Below are positions 47,137-56,025 of a stretch of 64,000 bases of DNA, in pieces. The first letter of the stretch is position 1. Each line of letters begins with the position of its first letter. The notes under the pieces were generated by a model. It did no database searches and had not been told where the DNA came from. It saw only the letters and a list, made by a program, of their open reading frames with translations. Source of the stretch: JAAELZ01 sp965237485 (GTDB lineage: Bacteria > Pseudomonadota > Gammaproteobacteria > Arenicellales > Poriferihabitantaceae); contig CBDEFQ010000004.1 in NCBI GenBank assembly GCA_965237485.1, forward strand, positions 800,982-864,981. Direction: 5' to 3'. The position numbers and the translations under genes were made by a program.

Positions 47137-47346
47137 AGATTTAAGTCTATTTAAACTTACTACAAATGGGAATTTCAGCTTGAATCAGGATGATCCTCTT
47201 TAGATCACTATATGGAAATATTTTTGTTTGTTTTTACTGATTCTCTGATTATTTATGATAAATGAGATACACTTTAGTAAGTTAGCGACTTAGTAATACA
47301 CCGATATATGAAGAGTGCCTTCGCTGATTTGTATTGAGACTTTCTA

Positions 47347-48171
47347 ATGGGTAAAAATACTACAATCGAGTGGACACACCATACATTTAATCCTTGGTGG
47401 GGATGTACTAAAGTTTCACCAGCGTGCAAGAACTGTTACGCTTTGACGTGGGCTAAAAGACTAGGGCAGGGTTCTTTGTGGGGGGCGAATTCTACTCGCA
47501 GGACTATGTCTGTAAACCACTGGAAAGAACCAATGCGATGGAATATGAAAGCATCTAGAGATGGACAAAAGCGTAGAGTATTTTGTGCTTCTATGGCTGA
47601 TTGGGCTGAGCCGAGAGACGAGTTGGATGAATGGCGAGAAAAATTATGGGAAGTAATTGCTGATACTCCGTGGCTCGATTGGTTGTTGCTAACCAAAAGA
47701 GTGGAACATATCGGTGATTATGTACCTTGGAGCAATAACTGGCCAGATAATGTCTGGTTAGGGACGACTATAGAAAATCAAAAGTATGCGAACATTCGGA
47801 TTCCTATCCTATTAGATTATCCTGCTAAAGTTCACTTCCTTTCGTGCGAACCACTTTTAGGTAAGGTAGATCTCTCTAATTGGGCGAATCAACTAGATTG
47901 GATAATTGCAGGTGGTGAAACTGGTGGAAAATCTAGACCTATGCACCCGAGTTGGGTTCGTTCACTACGTGACCAATGCCGAGAATTTGGTATGGCATTC
48001 CACTTCAAGCAGTGGGGAAATTGGTTTCCTATTGACTCCAATGATAGTTGCAAGCAAAAAATCACAGTATTTGATGGGGAACGTATGGCTAGAGTTAGTA
48101 AGAAAAAAGCTGGGAGAGTGTTAGATGGAAAAACATGGGATGATTTGCCAATGATGGCCAATCAAAAATAA
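47347..48171 (+). CDS. Phage Gp37/Gp68 (DUF5131) three-Cys protein
   Basis: This 274-residue protein starts MGKNTTIEWTHHTFNPWWGC, the highly conserved opening of the DUF5131 family. A three-Cys motif follows: C-x5-C-x2-C in GCTKVSPACKNCYALTWAKR, which resembles a radical-SAM-type cluster site. Later conserved words are VFCASMADW, WLLLTKR, VWLGTTIE, FLSCEPLLG, IIAGGETG and FKQWGNW. The reaction is unknown. It is paired with TcmP 43 bases downstream, an association known from many mobile elements. Confidence 0.85.
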   Translation: MGKNTTIEWTHHTFNPWWGCTKVSPACKNCYALTWAKRLGQGSLWGANSTRRTMSVNHWKEPMRWNMKASRDGQKRRVFCASMADWAEPRDELDEWREKLWEVIADTPWLDWLLLTKRVEHIGDYVPWSNNWPDNVWLGTTIENQKYANIRIPILLDYPAKVHFLSCEPLLGKVDLSNWANQLDWIIAGGETGGKSRPMHPSWVRSLRDQCREFGMAFHFKQWGNWFPIDSNDSCKQKITVFDGERMARVSKKKAGRVLDGKTWDDLPMMANQK

Positions 48172-48214
48172 CGACTAAATCTACTATGATATTTGCTTCT
48201 TAGAGGTGTAGGAA

Positions 48215-49543
48215 TTGGGGCAAAGAAATAAATACCCATGGAGGGTAGGTGAACCACCGCCTGACATCGATCAACATACAGTTGTTAAGCACTCGACAAT
48301 ACGTGCGTATATAGAACGGTATATAGAGAAAGTCACCGAGAATCCACATACAAAAAAACTACGCATCACTATAGTAGATGGATTTTGTGGTGGGGGAGTG
48401 TATTACGATCAATTTAAGAAAAGAGAGAGCCTTGGCTCGCCTTTTCAAATTTTGGAAGCAGTCGAAAATACTAGGCAAAAAGTGATAACCCGCAGAATGG
48501 AGAGCGGCTTTCGTAATGCTGAATTGCAAATAGATGCAAAATACTTTTTTAATGATGTTGATCAGTTTGCAGTAGAGTTTCTTCGAAAAGAATTAGTTTC
48601 TCGTGGGTATAAAGAAGCACTGGATAAAGAAACTATAGTATTACTAAACCAAGAGTTTGCAGAAATTGTACCAACTATAATTCGGGGTGTTCGTGACTTT
48701 CATGGTAACAGGAGCACATTTAGAAGCCTATTTTTAGTCGATCCTTGTGGGTATACGCAATGTAAACCCAAGGATATTCAAGCTATTTTGGGGGGATTAC
48801 CAGGTGCAGAGATACTTATTTCGTTCTTTGTCGATTATTTAATTGATTACCTGAGTGGAGACGAAAAATATAGAAAGGCGTTTCAAAGTTCTGGTTTATC
48901 AGACTATGTAGATCTAGGTGAGCTAATGCATACAAAAAATAATCAGATTGAATGGAAGCGCATTATTCAGTTAGAACTTACTCGAGTGACTAAAATAGCT
49001 TACGGTGCAAAGTATTACACTCCGTTTTTCTTGAAGTCTAATACATCCCATAAGACATATTGGCTAATACATTTATCTGGGCATCATGCGGCGAGAAATG
49101 AAATGGTTGATATACATTGGAGCCATGAAAGTGTTGGTGTTGATTTTGAGCATTTCGGGGCTGGAGGAATTACTATGTTAGGTTATGACCCAAAAAATGA
49201 TTTAACATTAACCGATAAATATGGACAACAATCTATTTTTAAGTCGCAAAAGCACCTTAAATTTGGGAAAAATCTTGCTGAGGAAATGGATAATATACTA
49301 CTGGAGCAGTTAGCTGAGTATCTGTGGGATTACAAAGTGCCCACAACGTACGAAAAGTTATTCGACGCAGTTTGCAATGGAACTCCCGCAACGGATGAGC
49401 AGATAAAAAGCACAATTGCTGATCTGGCTTCCAGAAATACTATTGAAATTACAACCAACGAGGGAGGACAACGTAGGAAATCACACCGAATAACGAGGAA
49501 TGACAATATAATTATTTCTCCACAGAAGAAGTTGTTCATTTGA
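48215..49543 (+). CDS. tcmP: Three-Cys-motif partner protein TcmP
   Basis: This 442-residue protein starts at TTG 48215, with TAGGA upstream. N-terminal signature: KYPWRVGEPPPDIDQHTVVK, then KLRITIVDGFCGGGVY, which resembles the nucleotide or SAM-binding loop of the family, and FLVDPCGYTQCKPKDIQ. The C-terminal third is a winged-helix part (LASRNTIEITTNEGGQRRKS). TcmP proteins are known partners of the three-Cys DUF5131 proteins, with no proven function. A defence or exclusion role in this element is inference. Confidence 0.85.
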   Translation: MGQRNKYPWRVGEPPPDIDQHTVVKHSTIRAYIERYIEKVTENPHTKKLRITIVDGFCGGGVYYDQFKKRESLGSPFQILEAVENTRQKVITRRMESGFRNAELQIDAKYFFNDVDQFAVEFLRKELVSRGYKEALDKETIVLLNQEFAEIVPTIIRGVRDFHGNRSTFRSLFLVDPCGYTQCKPKDIQAILGGLPGAEILISFFVDYLIDYLSGDEKYRKAFQSSGLSDYVDLGELMHTKNNQIEWKRIIQLELTRVTKIAYGAKYYTPFFLKSNTSHKTYWLIHLSGHHAARNEMVDIHWSHESVGVDFEHFGAGGITMLGYDPKNDLTLTDKYGQQSIFKSQKHLKFGKNLAEEMDNILLEQLAEYLWDYKVPTTYEKLFDAVCNGTPATDEQIKSTIADLASRNTIEITTNEGGQRRKSHRITRNDNIIISPQKKLFI

Positions 49544-49566
49544 AAATAGAGAAGTGCCAAATATAA

Positions 49567-49598
49567 AAAGCTGACCTACTGAGGCCAGCTTTATCTTT
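49567..49598 (+). terminator. Bidirectional intrinsic terminator
   Basis: AAAGCTGACC (49567-49576) pairs with GGCCAGCTTT (49583-49592), with one A-C mismatch and a 6-base loop, followed by TATCTTTT; the other strand has A-rich flank. It lies between the convergent ends of tcmP and the 49607 gene. Confidence 0.7.
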
Positions 49599-49606
49599 TC
49601 TACATA

Positions 49607-49828
49607 TTAGTACTTTCGGACTCCATCTAGATAGTCCGCAACATCACGGATATCTGCAACACGGAGTTTCCCGCATTTAAAAGTGTGTACAGGACAACGT
49701 TCAGCACTGACCGCATTTAGCAATACTCTGGGTGTCTTGTAATGTAAAACACCAGCTAGCTGATCAGTAGTGAGCGTTAACTGCCCGTACTTGTCGTACA
49801 ATAATTGTGCTGTTTGAGATAATTTCAT
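49607..49828 (-). CDS. Phage-type HTH protein (PrtN-like)
   Basis: This 73-residue protein, MKLSQTAQLLYDKYGQLTLT, continues TDQLAGVLHYKTPRVLLNAV and ends RVADIRDVADYLDGVRKY. The pattern, a helix, then a short HTH and a C-terminal helix with ADL/ADIADYLD, recalls pyocin-activator PrtN-like and AlpA-like DNA-binding proteins. It is convergent with tcmP across a terminator and is cut off from its native surroundings by the IS21 that starts 18 bases upstream. Confidence 0.5.
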   Translation of the reverse strand: MKLSQTAQLLYDKYGQLTLTTDQLAGVLHYKTPRVLLNAVSAERCPVHTFKCGKLRVADIRDVADYLDGVRKY

Positions 49829-49917
49829 GGTTAAGTTTCCTTGGCTGTCAATCAGCGTTTAAAACTGGACACCTGTCAGCGAGTAAAACTGAACAATTAA
49901 ATACAATAATATTTCTT

Positions 49918-51121
49918 TGAGAGTGCAGCATAACTCATCGAGTATCTACATAATTTGTTAAAATTAGGCATGCAAAAACCATTCGCCACCCAACGAGATT
50001 TATTAGTATCAAGATCAGATTTGGATCATCCAATTCTGCATAGTCTTGATGATACAGAAGTGCTATTAGATTGGAGCGAAATAGAGACACTGCTTTCATC
50101 TATTTATGCTGGCACTACTGGCCGCCCTAGTTATCCATTACTTAGTTTGTTCCGCAGCTTGATGCTGGGAATTTGGTATGAACTGTCGGATAGGGAGTTA
50201 GCACAGTGCTTATTTAGAGATTTATTGTTTCGTAAGTTTTGCCACTTTGAGTTAGGCGGCGATGTACCTGAAGCTTCGACCCTTGGGTGCTTTCGTAACC
50301 AGTTAATGGAGCACGAACTGTGGGATCGCTTGCTAGGTGAGATCAATCGTCAACTTGAAGCGAAGAACATTATTATGAGCAAGGGGCGCATCAACATTAT
50401 AGATGCAACACCTATAGAAGCGGCTCGTTCTGGAAATGGTAACGGCAAAGATGGGACGCCTAAGCGAGACCCTGAAGCGAGCTGGCATGTCAAAAATGAC
50501 AGCCGAGGTCGAAAGAAGTCTACCTATGGCTACTCAGTGCATACGGGAGTTGATGAGGATGGGTTTGTTCAGCACCAGAATGTGACGCCAGGGCATGTTC
50601 ATGACAGCCAACTGCGCGATGAATTGCTGTTGGGCGATGAGACTGCCCTATATGCTGATGCGGCGTATAGTTCTGGGGAGACGCGAGATAAACTGGAGCA
50701 ACTTGGAATTGATGATCAGGTTCAACACAAGGGCTATCGAGGTAATCCGTTGTCAGATGCAGACCGTACCCGTAATGCAGTTATTGCGGTAACGCGAGCA
50801 GGTGGCGAACGGCTCTTTGCGACTTACAAGCAGCATTATGGTTTAGCTCGCACTCGGTTCATGGGGCTAGCGAAGAACCAGACTGTTTACGGCCTAGCGG
50901 CGATGGCAGCGAATATCCGTAAAGGTGCTAAGTTCTTAAGCTTGTATGGCTTGCCTGATTGGCACTATGCTGGATAGTTGTGCCTTTAATATGGCTTAGG
51001 TGCTCGAATTGATAAAATAGTGACTAAATGATGATCGAATACGCGAAACTGGGCAAATATAGCTCAAAAAATGAGTGCTTCGAAAATATCAAACTAAAAT
51101 CGTGAGTTACGCTGCGCTCTC
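49918..51121 (+). mobile_element. IS5-type element flanked by 16-bp direct repeats
   Basis: The element is 1,204 bp with inverted ends GAGAGTGCAGCATAACTCA and GAGAGCGCAGCGTAACTCA. The same 16 bases (ACAATAATATTTCTTT) stand directly at both outer edges (49902-49917, 51122-51137). Sixteen bases is long for an IS5 target duplication. It is inserted between the left end of IS21 copy 1 and its istB. Confidence 0.85.
49970..50977 (+). CDS. IS5-family transposase
   Basis: From ATG 49970 (MQKPFATQRDLLVSRSDLDH) the protein has 335 aa. It has the IS5 N-terminal domain (GRPSYPLLSLFRSLMLGIWY, LFRKFCHFELGGDVPEASTL) and a DDE_Tnp_1 core: Asp in INIIDATPIEAARSG, Asp in ALYADAAYSSGETRD, and the Glu region GERLFATYKQHYGLARTRFM. 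It is intact and oriented against the IS21 genes. Confidence 0.92.
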   Translation: MQKPFATQRDLLVSRSDLDHPILHSLDDTEVLLDWSEIETLLSSIYAGTTGRPSYPLLSLFRSLMLGIWYELSDRELAQCLFRDLLFRKFCHFELGGDVPEASTLGCFRNQLMEHELWDRLLGEINRQLEAKNIIMSKGRINIIDATPIEAARSGNGNGKDGTPKRDPEASWHVKNDSRGRKKSTYGYSVHTGVDEDGFVQHQNVTPGHVHDSQLRDELLLGDETALYADAAYSSGETRDKLEQLGIDDQVQHKGYRGNPLSDADRTRNAVIAVTRAGGERLFATYKQHYGLARTRFMGLAKNQTVYGLAAMAANIRKGAKFLSLYGLPDWHYAG

Positions 51122-51202
51122 ACAATAATATTTCTTTATCATCAACTCAAGTGAAGCGTAGCGAAACTTGAGTTGATGAATCAATCCTGCTTTCTTGCGA
51201 TG

Positions 51203-51955
51203 TTATTTTTTAGTGACAGTCTTGAGCTTTGCTTTAGCACTAGACTGCTTGAATCGATATGAGTTGTTACCCGTTTCAATAATTGAGCAATGATGAGTCA
51301 CTCTGTCGAGCAAAGCCGTGGTCATTTTCTCGTCGCCAAATACCTGCACCCATTCACTGACATTAAGCTTGGTGGTAAACACGATGGAGGTTTTCTCGTA
51401 TAGCTTGCTGATCAGGTGGAATAATAGTGCGCCACCCGATGCGGGGAAGGGTAAATATCCCAGCTCATCGAATATCACCGCATCTAACGGTTGCATAATT
51501 CGTGCTAGCCGCCCCTGCTTCTCATCCTGCTGTTCTTTGGTCAGCAGATTAACCAGGTCCACCACATTGTAAAACCGAACCCGATGACCTGAATGAATGG
51601 CTTTAATGCCTAAGGCCGTAGCTAAATGGGTTTTGCCTGTTCCAGTGCCACCGACAAAGATGAGGTTATGGGTTCTGTCCATATAGTCAGCCTGAGACAA
51701 ATCCTCGATGAGCGCGGGTTCAACTTCGCTCTGGGTAAAGTCAAATTGCTGTAAATCACGGTGATGAGGGAATTTAGCCACCTTCATTGGGTAGTTAAGC
51801 CGCCTCACTTCTCGGTCCGTTCGCTCGGCATCCATCAATTTAATTAACCCAGATTGCAACGTTACTTTAGAACGAGGCGAATCTATCAACTCAGGTAAGC
51901 ATGGTGCCGTACCGTGTAGTTTAAGGGCTTTAAGATCATCAACAAGTTCAAGCAT
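51203..51955 (-). CDS. istB: IstB-like ATPase (IS21 copy 1)
   Basis: This 250-residue protein is an AAA+ helper of IS21 transposition. It has Walker A at about 103-110 (LIFVGGTGTGKTHLATALGI), Walker B (LDAVIFDELGYLPF) and the family end LLDRVTHHCSIIETGNNSYR. It starts 8 bases inside the end of istA, as in most IS21 elements. The frame is intact. Confidence 0.92.
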   Translation of the reverse strand: MLELVDDLKALKLHGTAPCLPELIDSPRSKVTLQSGLIKLMDAERTDREVRRLNYPMKVAKFPHHRDLQQFDFTQSEVEPALIEDLSQADYMDRTHNLIFVGGTGTGKTHLATALGIKAIHSGHRVRFYNVVDLVNLLTKEQQDEKQGRLARIMQPLDAVIFDELGYLPFPASGGALLFHLISKLYEKTSIVFTTKLNVSEWVQVFGDEKMTTALLDRVTHHCSIIETGNNSYRFKQSSAKAKLKTVTKK

Positions 51956-53614
51956 GGCTCACCTCCGCGCACAGCGGGTCATAGCGGGTCACGTTCGCTG
52001 CCGAGGGGACAGCTAATACAGGCGCATTGGTAATTGTCATCACTTGGGCCGAATCAGATTCCGTTAACCGATGCACCAAATTGGTAATGACTGATAGCTG
52101 AGTCGTATTGGCATCTAATGCCCGCTCACAGGCCACCGTGACTGTTTCCAAGCCATGCTGGTGAATCAATAGTAACAATGGTACAAACTCTCGATCACCG
52201 CCATCACGTTTGAGGTACTGTTTTTTGAGTGTTAGCCGCGCCTTGGGTAAATCCCAATCAACAAACGGTGCGCCATTGCGTAATGCGCCAGGTTTAATCT
52301 CCAGTACGGGCAGATAATGCCAAGGATCAAAGATCATTTGATGACGACCGAAACAGCGAGCATGTGAAGTCACTTCCACATCGTCAACCACGACTTTAAT
52401 CCTATCTGCATAGGCTCTAACAGAAACAGCTTGGCCAACATACCGACAGGGTACGGAGTATTGATTGCGGTCGTAGTGCACCACACCGGTTTTATGCACA
52501 CGCGCCAAACGCTCATAATATCCATCAAAGGCTACCATCGCGGGACGTAAGCTCGGCTGCTCCTCGGCAAACACTTCATCAATTAGTCTTGATTTGTCAG
52601 TCGGGTGTGGGCGTTCACCAAGTCGAGCACAACGTTGCTCCAGCCATTGGTTTAATTCATCTAAATCAGCAAAGCGCACCCGTGGAACAAACAGCCTTTG
52701 GCGCATAACACCGACCTGACGTTCAACCTGGCCTTTCTCCCAACCCGCTGCCGGTGTACAGGCAATCGGTTCAATCAGATAATCCTAGATAAATCAGTTA
52801 AACGCGGAAAAGACATGTAAGCAATTGAAGTGCATAGTGAAATCAAAAAAGTCGCGGTCACCTTATTGGTGATAAGGTTTTTTTTGATTTTGCTAGGTGC
52901 ATCAAGAGCTTGCATGGACTTTCGTGTTTTAACTGATTTATCTAGGATAATGATTCATCCGGCTTAGAAAGCGGCGATTAAACTCACGCCGCTTACCCTT
53001 AAACAATGCACTGACTATGGTCTTAGGGTGATCGTATATCATCTTCTGAGGTAAGCCCTCAAAGAAATCAAACGCCCGAATATGTGCATCAAACACCCTC
53101 TCCTGTGTTTCTCTGGGATAGGCCCTAAGATATGATTTACGCGAATGACATAAACGAAAGTGGGCTAGTTTGATCTTGACACCAAACCCACCCAGAATGA
53201 CTTGTTCATGTGACCAATCAAACTGACAGGCTTCGCCTGGTGCAAAAACCAATGGCACAAATGCTTGTTTAATACATGACCGCGAGTGATCCTTCCACGC
53301 TTTGACAAACCGTTGAACGCTGTCATAAGCCCCTCGATACCCTTGCAACTCAATCTCTTCATACAGTTGAATGCATTACGTCTTTCTCGCACTGAGCGAG
53401 CTGCGTCCACTTCAAGCAAATTGATCAACTGAGGTTTGAACTTATCCAGCTTCGGACAGACTATTGGCACCGACCGCTGATATTCAGGTTCGCTTGGCGC
53501 GTTGTTTAAATATTTATAAATAGTGGTGCGTGATAAATTGAATTCACGCGACACCTCGCTTACTTTGCGACCTTCTACTAAACACAAACGTCGTATCTTG
53601 GTACATATAGGCAT
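51948..53614 (-). pseudogene. istA: IstA transposase (IS21 copy 1), frameshifted and split by a MITE
   Basis: The frame starts near ATG 53614 (MPICTKIRRLCLVEGRKVSE) with the HTH SEVSREFNLSRTTIYKYLNN. A base is missing near 53,375 (GTAATGCATTC here, GTAATGCAGTTC in copy 2), so the catalytic part continues in another frame: the first Asp in ACQFDWSHEQVILGG, the second in KMIYDHPKTIVSALF. A MITE at 52784-52946 interrupts after RMNHY. The C terminus resumes LIEPIACTPAAGWEKGQVER and reaches 51948. Removing the MITE restores the frame there. Confidence 0.82.
52784..52946 (+). mobile_element. 163-bp MITE inside istA
   Basis: The ends are CCTAGATAAATCAGTTAAA and its inverse TTTAACTGATTTATCTAGG. A 5-bp duplication ATAAT (52779-52783, 52947-52951) flanks it, and no gene is inside. 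An inner hairpin with GCGGTCACCTTATTGGTGATA is present. Without it istA reads through in frame. Confidence 0.85.
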
Positions 53615-53783
53615 ACAAATCACCTGACAGTTTCCTCGGATTAATGGCTCCGAGACAGTTAACAATAAAGGTGTTCAGTTTTGTACGCTGATCACCCACG
53701 AAACTGTTCATTTTTGCACGCTGTTCAACAACAAGTAGACGTTTGATGGGTTTTATCATTTATTCACAATGCAAGGGGTGTAA

Positions 53784-54071
53784 TTGAGCTTTCGTGGCAT
53801 GGTACGAATTATTGATAGCAGGGGCAAGGGTAGTTGTAAAACAACTTATTTGAGGGATTGCAATAGGTGGTTAGCTCCTTTTATATCCCGACTCTTCTAT
53901 GATGTAGGCGCTTCTTCATCGGATAGTCAAGCTTGTTCATATGAGTTTGGCTTTTTACTAAAGCGATTGAAAAATACCATACTAAAATATGACATCGAAT
54001 TAAAACCAATGGCGGCGGGCACCTTGCCTATCGGCAAACGCGTACTGGGTAATCAGACTCGGCCGTATTGA
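53784..54071 (+). CDS. Possible small protein or gene remnant
   Basis: A 95-codon open frame begins at TTG 53784 (ATG at 53799 inside) just outside IS21 copy 1. It has no recognised motif. Part of it (SSSDSQACSYEFGFLLKRLK) looks protein-like, but the ribosome-binding site is poor and the following 500 bases have no gene, so this could be a relic of a gene cut by the IS. Confidence 0.25.
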   Translation: MSFRGMVRIIDSRGKGSCKTTYLRDCNRWLAPFISRLFYDVGASSSDSQACSYEFGFLLKRLKNTILKYDIELKPMAAGTLPIGKRVLGNQTRPY

Positions 54072-54603
54072 AGCCGCATTAGTTGGCTAAACTGGACGAT
54101 GGAGCAATCTAGGTATTCTTTAAAATAGCGCATAAAACTGAGTGGGCGCAGTTGCGCTAAGCTTGGGGTTCTAGGGTGTTGCTTGGGCTTGTTTAGGGAA
54201 ACGTTTATAAGGTATAGTTTGAGGATGATATTAAATTCAATGCAAAGCAGAACTTTAATCCTAATGGTAGCAACGAGACTATCCATAATGGCTTTGCTAG
54301 CAGAGAAATAGTCGATGTCATTCCTACCTATTAAAGCTCCAAGCCTAAGTCTAAAAACAAGTTATTCGTTACCGCTAACTGTGGTTGAGTGCTACTTGTC
54401 ATTAGTTTCGGCGGTCGTGCTCAAAAAACCTTGGTTGGGCCTACAAAGTTCCTAAAGCCGTTTGTTTTACCCTGCGTTGATTTGTTATCTAAGATAACAG
54501 ACGCGCACGGTATTGTTACAGTAGAACATCTAAGCGAACGATAGTTATTGAATGATTTGGGTTTTCTCGAATCAATGTCACTAAATAAACAGACAATTAA
54601 ATC
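54072..54603 (+). other. Gene-poor leader before the aldehyde dehydrogenase
   Basis: About 530 bases hold no frame with coding character on either strand. Short repeats and GC-poor patches suggest decayed sequence. A promoter for the dehydrogenase operon is expected in the last 100 bases (TTGTTA near 54,481 and TATTGTTACA near 54,512), but I cannot place it firmly. Confidence 0.3.
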
Positions 54604-55998
54604 ATGAGTAGTACAAACAAAACTTTTAAGGTCACTAACCCAGCAACGGGTGAGATTCTTGATAGCGTGCCTGAAATGGGTGTTGAAGGAACTGAAGCGG
54701 CCATTGCTCTGGCAGAGAAAACCTTTAAGACTTGGTCGGCGACGCCTGCCAAGGGGCGCAGCGAAGCATTAATCCGTTGGTATAATTTAATATTAGATCA
54801 TAAGGAAGAGTTGGCCAAAATAATCACCGCGGAATGTGGTAAGCCGTTGGCGGAATCCATGGGCGAAGTGGTTTATGGTGCTAGCTTTGTACAATGGTTT
54901 GCTGAAGAAGCTAAACGTATTTACGGAGAAACGATTCCTGCTGCATCAAACGACCGCAGGTTAGTGGTAATTAAACAGCCGATCGGAGTTGTCGCCGCTA
55001 TTACGCCTTGGAATTTTCCACTTGCCATGATCACTCGTAAGGTAGCACCCGCGATGGCGGTAGGCTGCACTGTTGTGTTAAAACCGGCATCAGAAACACC
55101 ACTTACGGGAATTTTTCTAGATAAGCTTGCACGGCAAGCCGGTATACCAGACGGTGTAATGAACATCATTACCAGCGAGGACGCAATTGGCGTTGGTGAG
55201 GAACTAACTTCTAGCCCTGTTATTCGCAAGGTATCATTTACTGGATCTACACGAGTTGGCAAATTGCTGATGCAGCAAGGCGCAGCAACTGTAAAGAAAA
55301 TGAGCCTAGAATTAGGCGGCAACGCACCCTTTATTGTATTTGACGACGCTGATATCGATTGCGCTGTTAAAGGTGCAATGGCATCTAAGTATCGCAACGC
55401 TGGACAAACTTGCGTTTGCGTAAACCGTTTCTTGGTGCAAGACGGGGTTTATGATGAGTTCTCTAAGAAATTAACTGTAGCGGTAGAAGCACTTAATATG
55501 GGCAATGGCGCAGATGACGATATTCAAATTGGCCCGCTAATTTCTGTGGCTGGTGTAGAGAAAGTTGTTTCTCACGTTGAAGACGCGGTTGCCAAAGGGG
55601 CAGATATACTAACTGGCGGTGGCCGCTCTGATTTGGGTGACCATTTTTATAACCCGACGGTATTAGGTAATGTATCTCTTGATTCTAAGGTGGCGAAGGA
55701 AGAAACCTTCGGCCCGATTTCGCCGCTATTTAGGTTTAAGACTGAAGAAGAAGCGATCGCTATCGCTAATGACACCGAATTTGGTTTGGCGTCGTACTTT
55801 TATGCTCGTGACTTGGGCAGGGTGTGGCGCGTAGCTGAAGCACTTGAATATGGCATGGTCGGCATTAATGAAGGTATTATTTCTACTGAAGTTGCACCAT
55901 TTGGCGGAGTAAAGGAATCTGGTTTGGGCCGAGAAGGGTCACATCACGGAGCTGACGACTTCCTAGAACTTAAATATTTGTGCATGGGCGGTATTTAA
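54604..55998 (+). CDS. NAD(P)-dependent aldehyde dehydrogenase, succinate-semialdehyde type
   Basis: This 464-residue protein belongs to the GabD-like branch, which oxidises succinate semialdehyde or related aldehydes. Landmarks: NPATGEILDSVPEMG at the N terminus, AAITPWNFPLAMITRKVAPA around residues 135-155, the NAD motif VSFTGSTRVGKLLMQQ, the general-base Glu in SLELGGNAPFIVFDDADID, and the catalytic Cys in RNAGQTCVCVNRFLVQDG. It is intact and 27 bases upstream of a flavin monooxygenase gene. The substrate cannot be read from sequence. Confidence 0.88.
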   Translation: MSSTNKTFKVTNPATGEILDSVPEMGVEGTEAAIALAEKTFKTWSATPAKGRSEALIRWYNLILDHKEELAKIITAECGKPLAESMGEVVYGASFVQWFAEEAKRIYGETIPAASNDRRLVVIKQPIGVVAAITPWNFPLAMITRKVAPAMAVGCTVVLKPASETPLTGIFLDKLARQAGIPDGVMNIITSEDAIGVGEELTSSPVIRKVSFTGSTRVGKLLMQQGAATVKKMSLELGGNAPFIVFDDADIDCAVKGAMASKYRNAGQTCVCVNRFLVQDGVYDEFSKKLTVAVEALNMGNGADDDIQIGPLISVAGVEKVVSHVEDAVAKGADILTGGGRSDLGDHFYNPTVLGNVSLDSKVAKEETFGPISPLFRFKTEEEAIAIANDTEFGLASYFYARDLGRVWRVAEALEYGMVGINEGIISTEVAPFGGVKESGLGREGSHHGADDFLELKYLCMGGI

Positions 55999-56025
55999 GC
56001 CCAGCATTATGAACAGAGAATAAAC

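Larger units (their letters stand above)
49846..53730 (-). mobile_element. IS21-family element (second type), copy 1, carrying two nested insertions
   Basis: Left end TGTCAATCAGCGTTTAAAAC and the inverted right end TGTTGAACAGCGTGCAAAAA are imperfect inverted repeats, each followed by inner repeats with AAAACTGAACA. Inside are istB, istA, an IS5-type element (49918-51121) and a 163-bp MITE (52784-52946). Copy 2 starts at 57251 in the opposite orientation. No clear target duplication was found. Confidence 0.8.
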
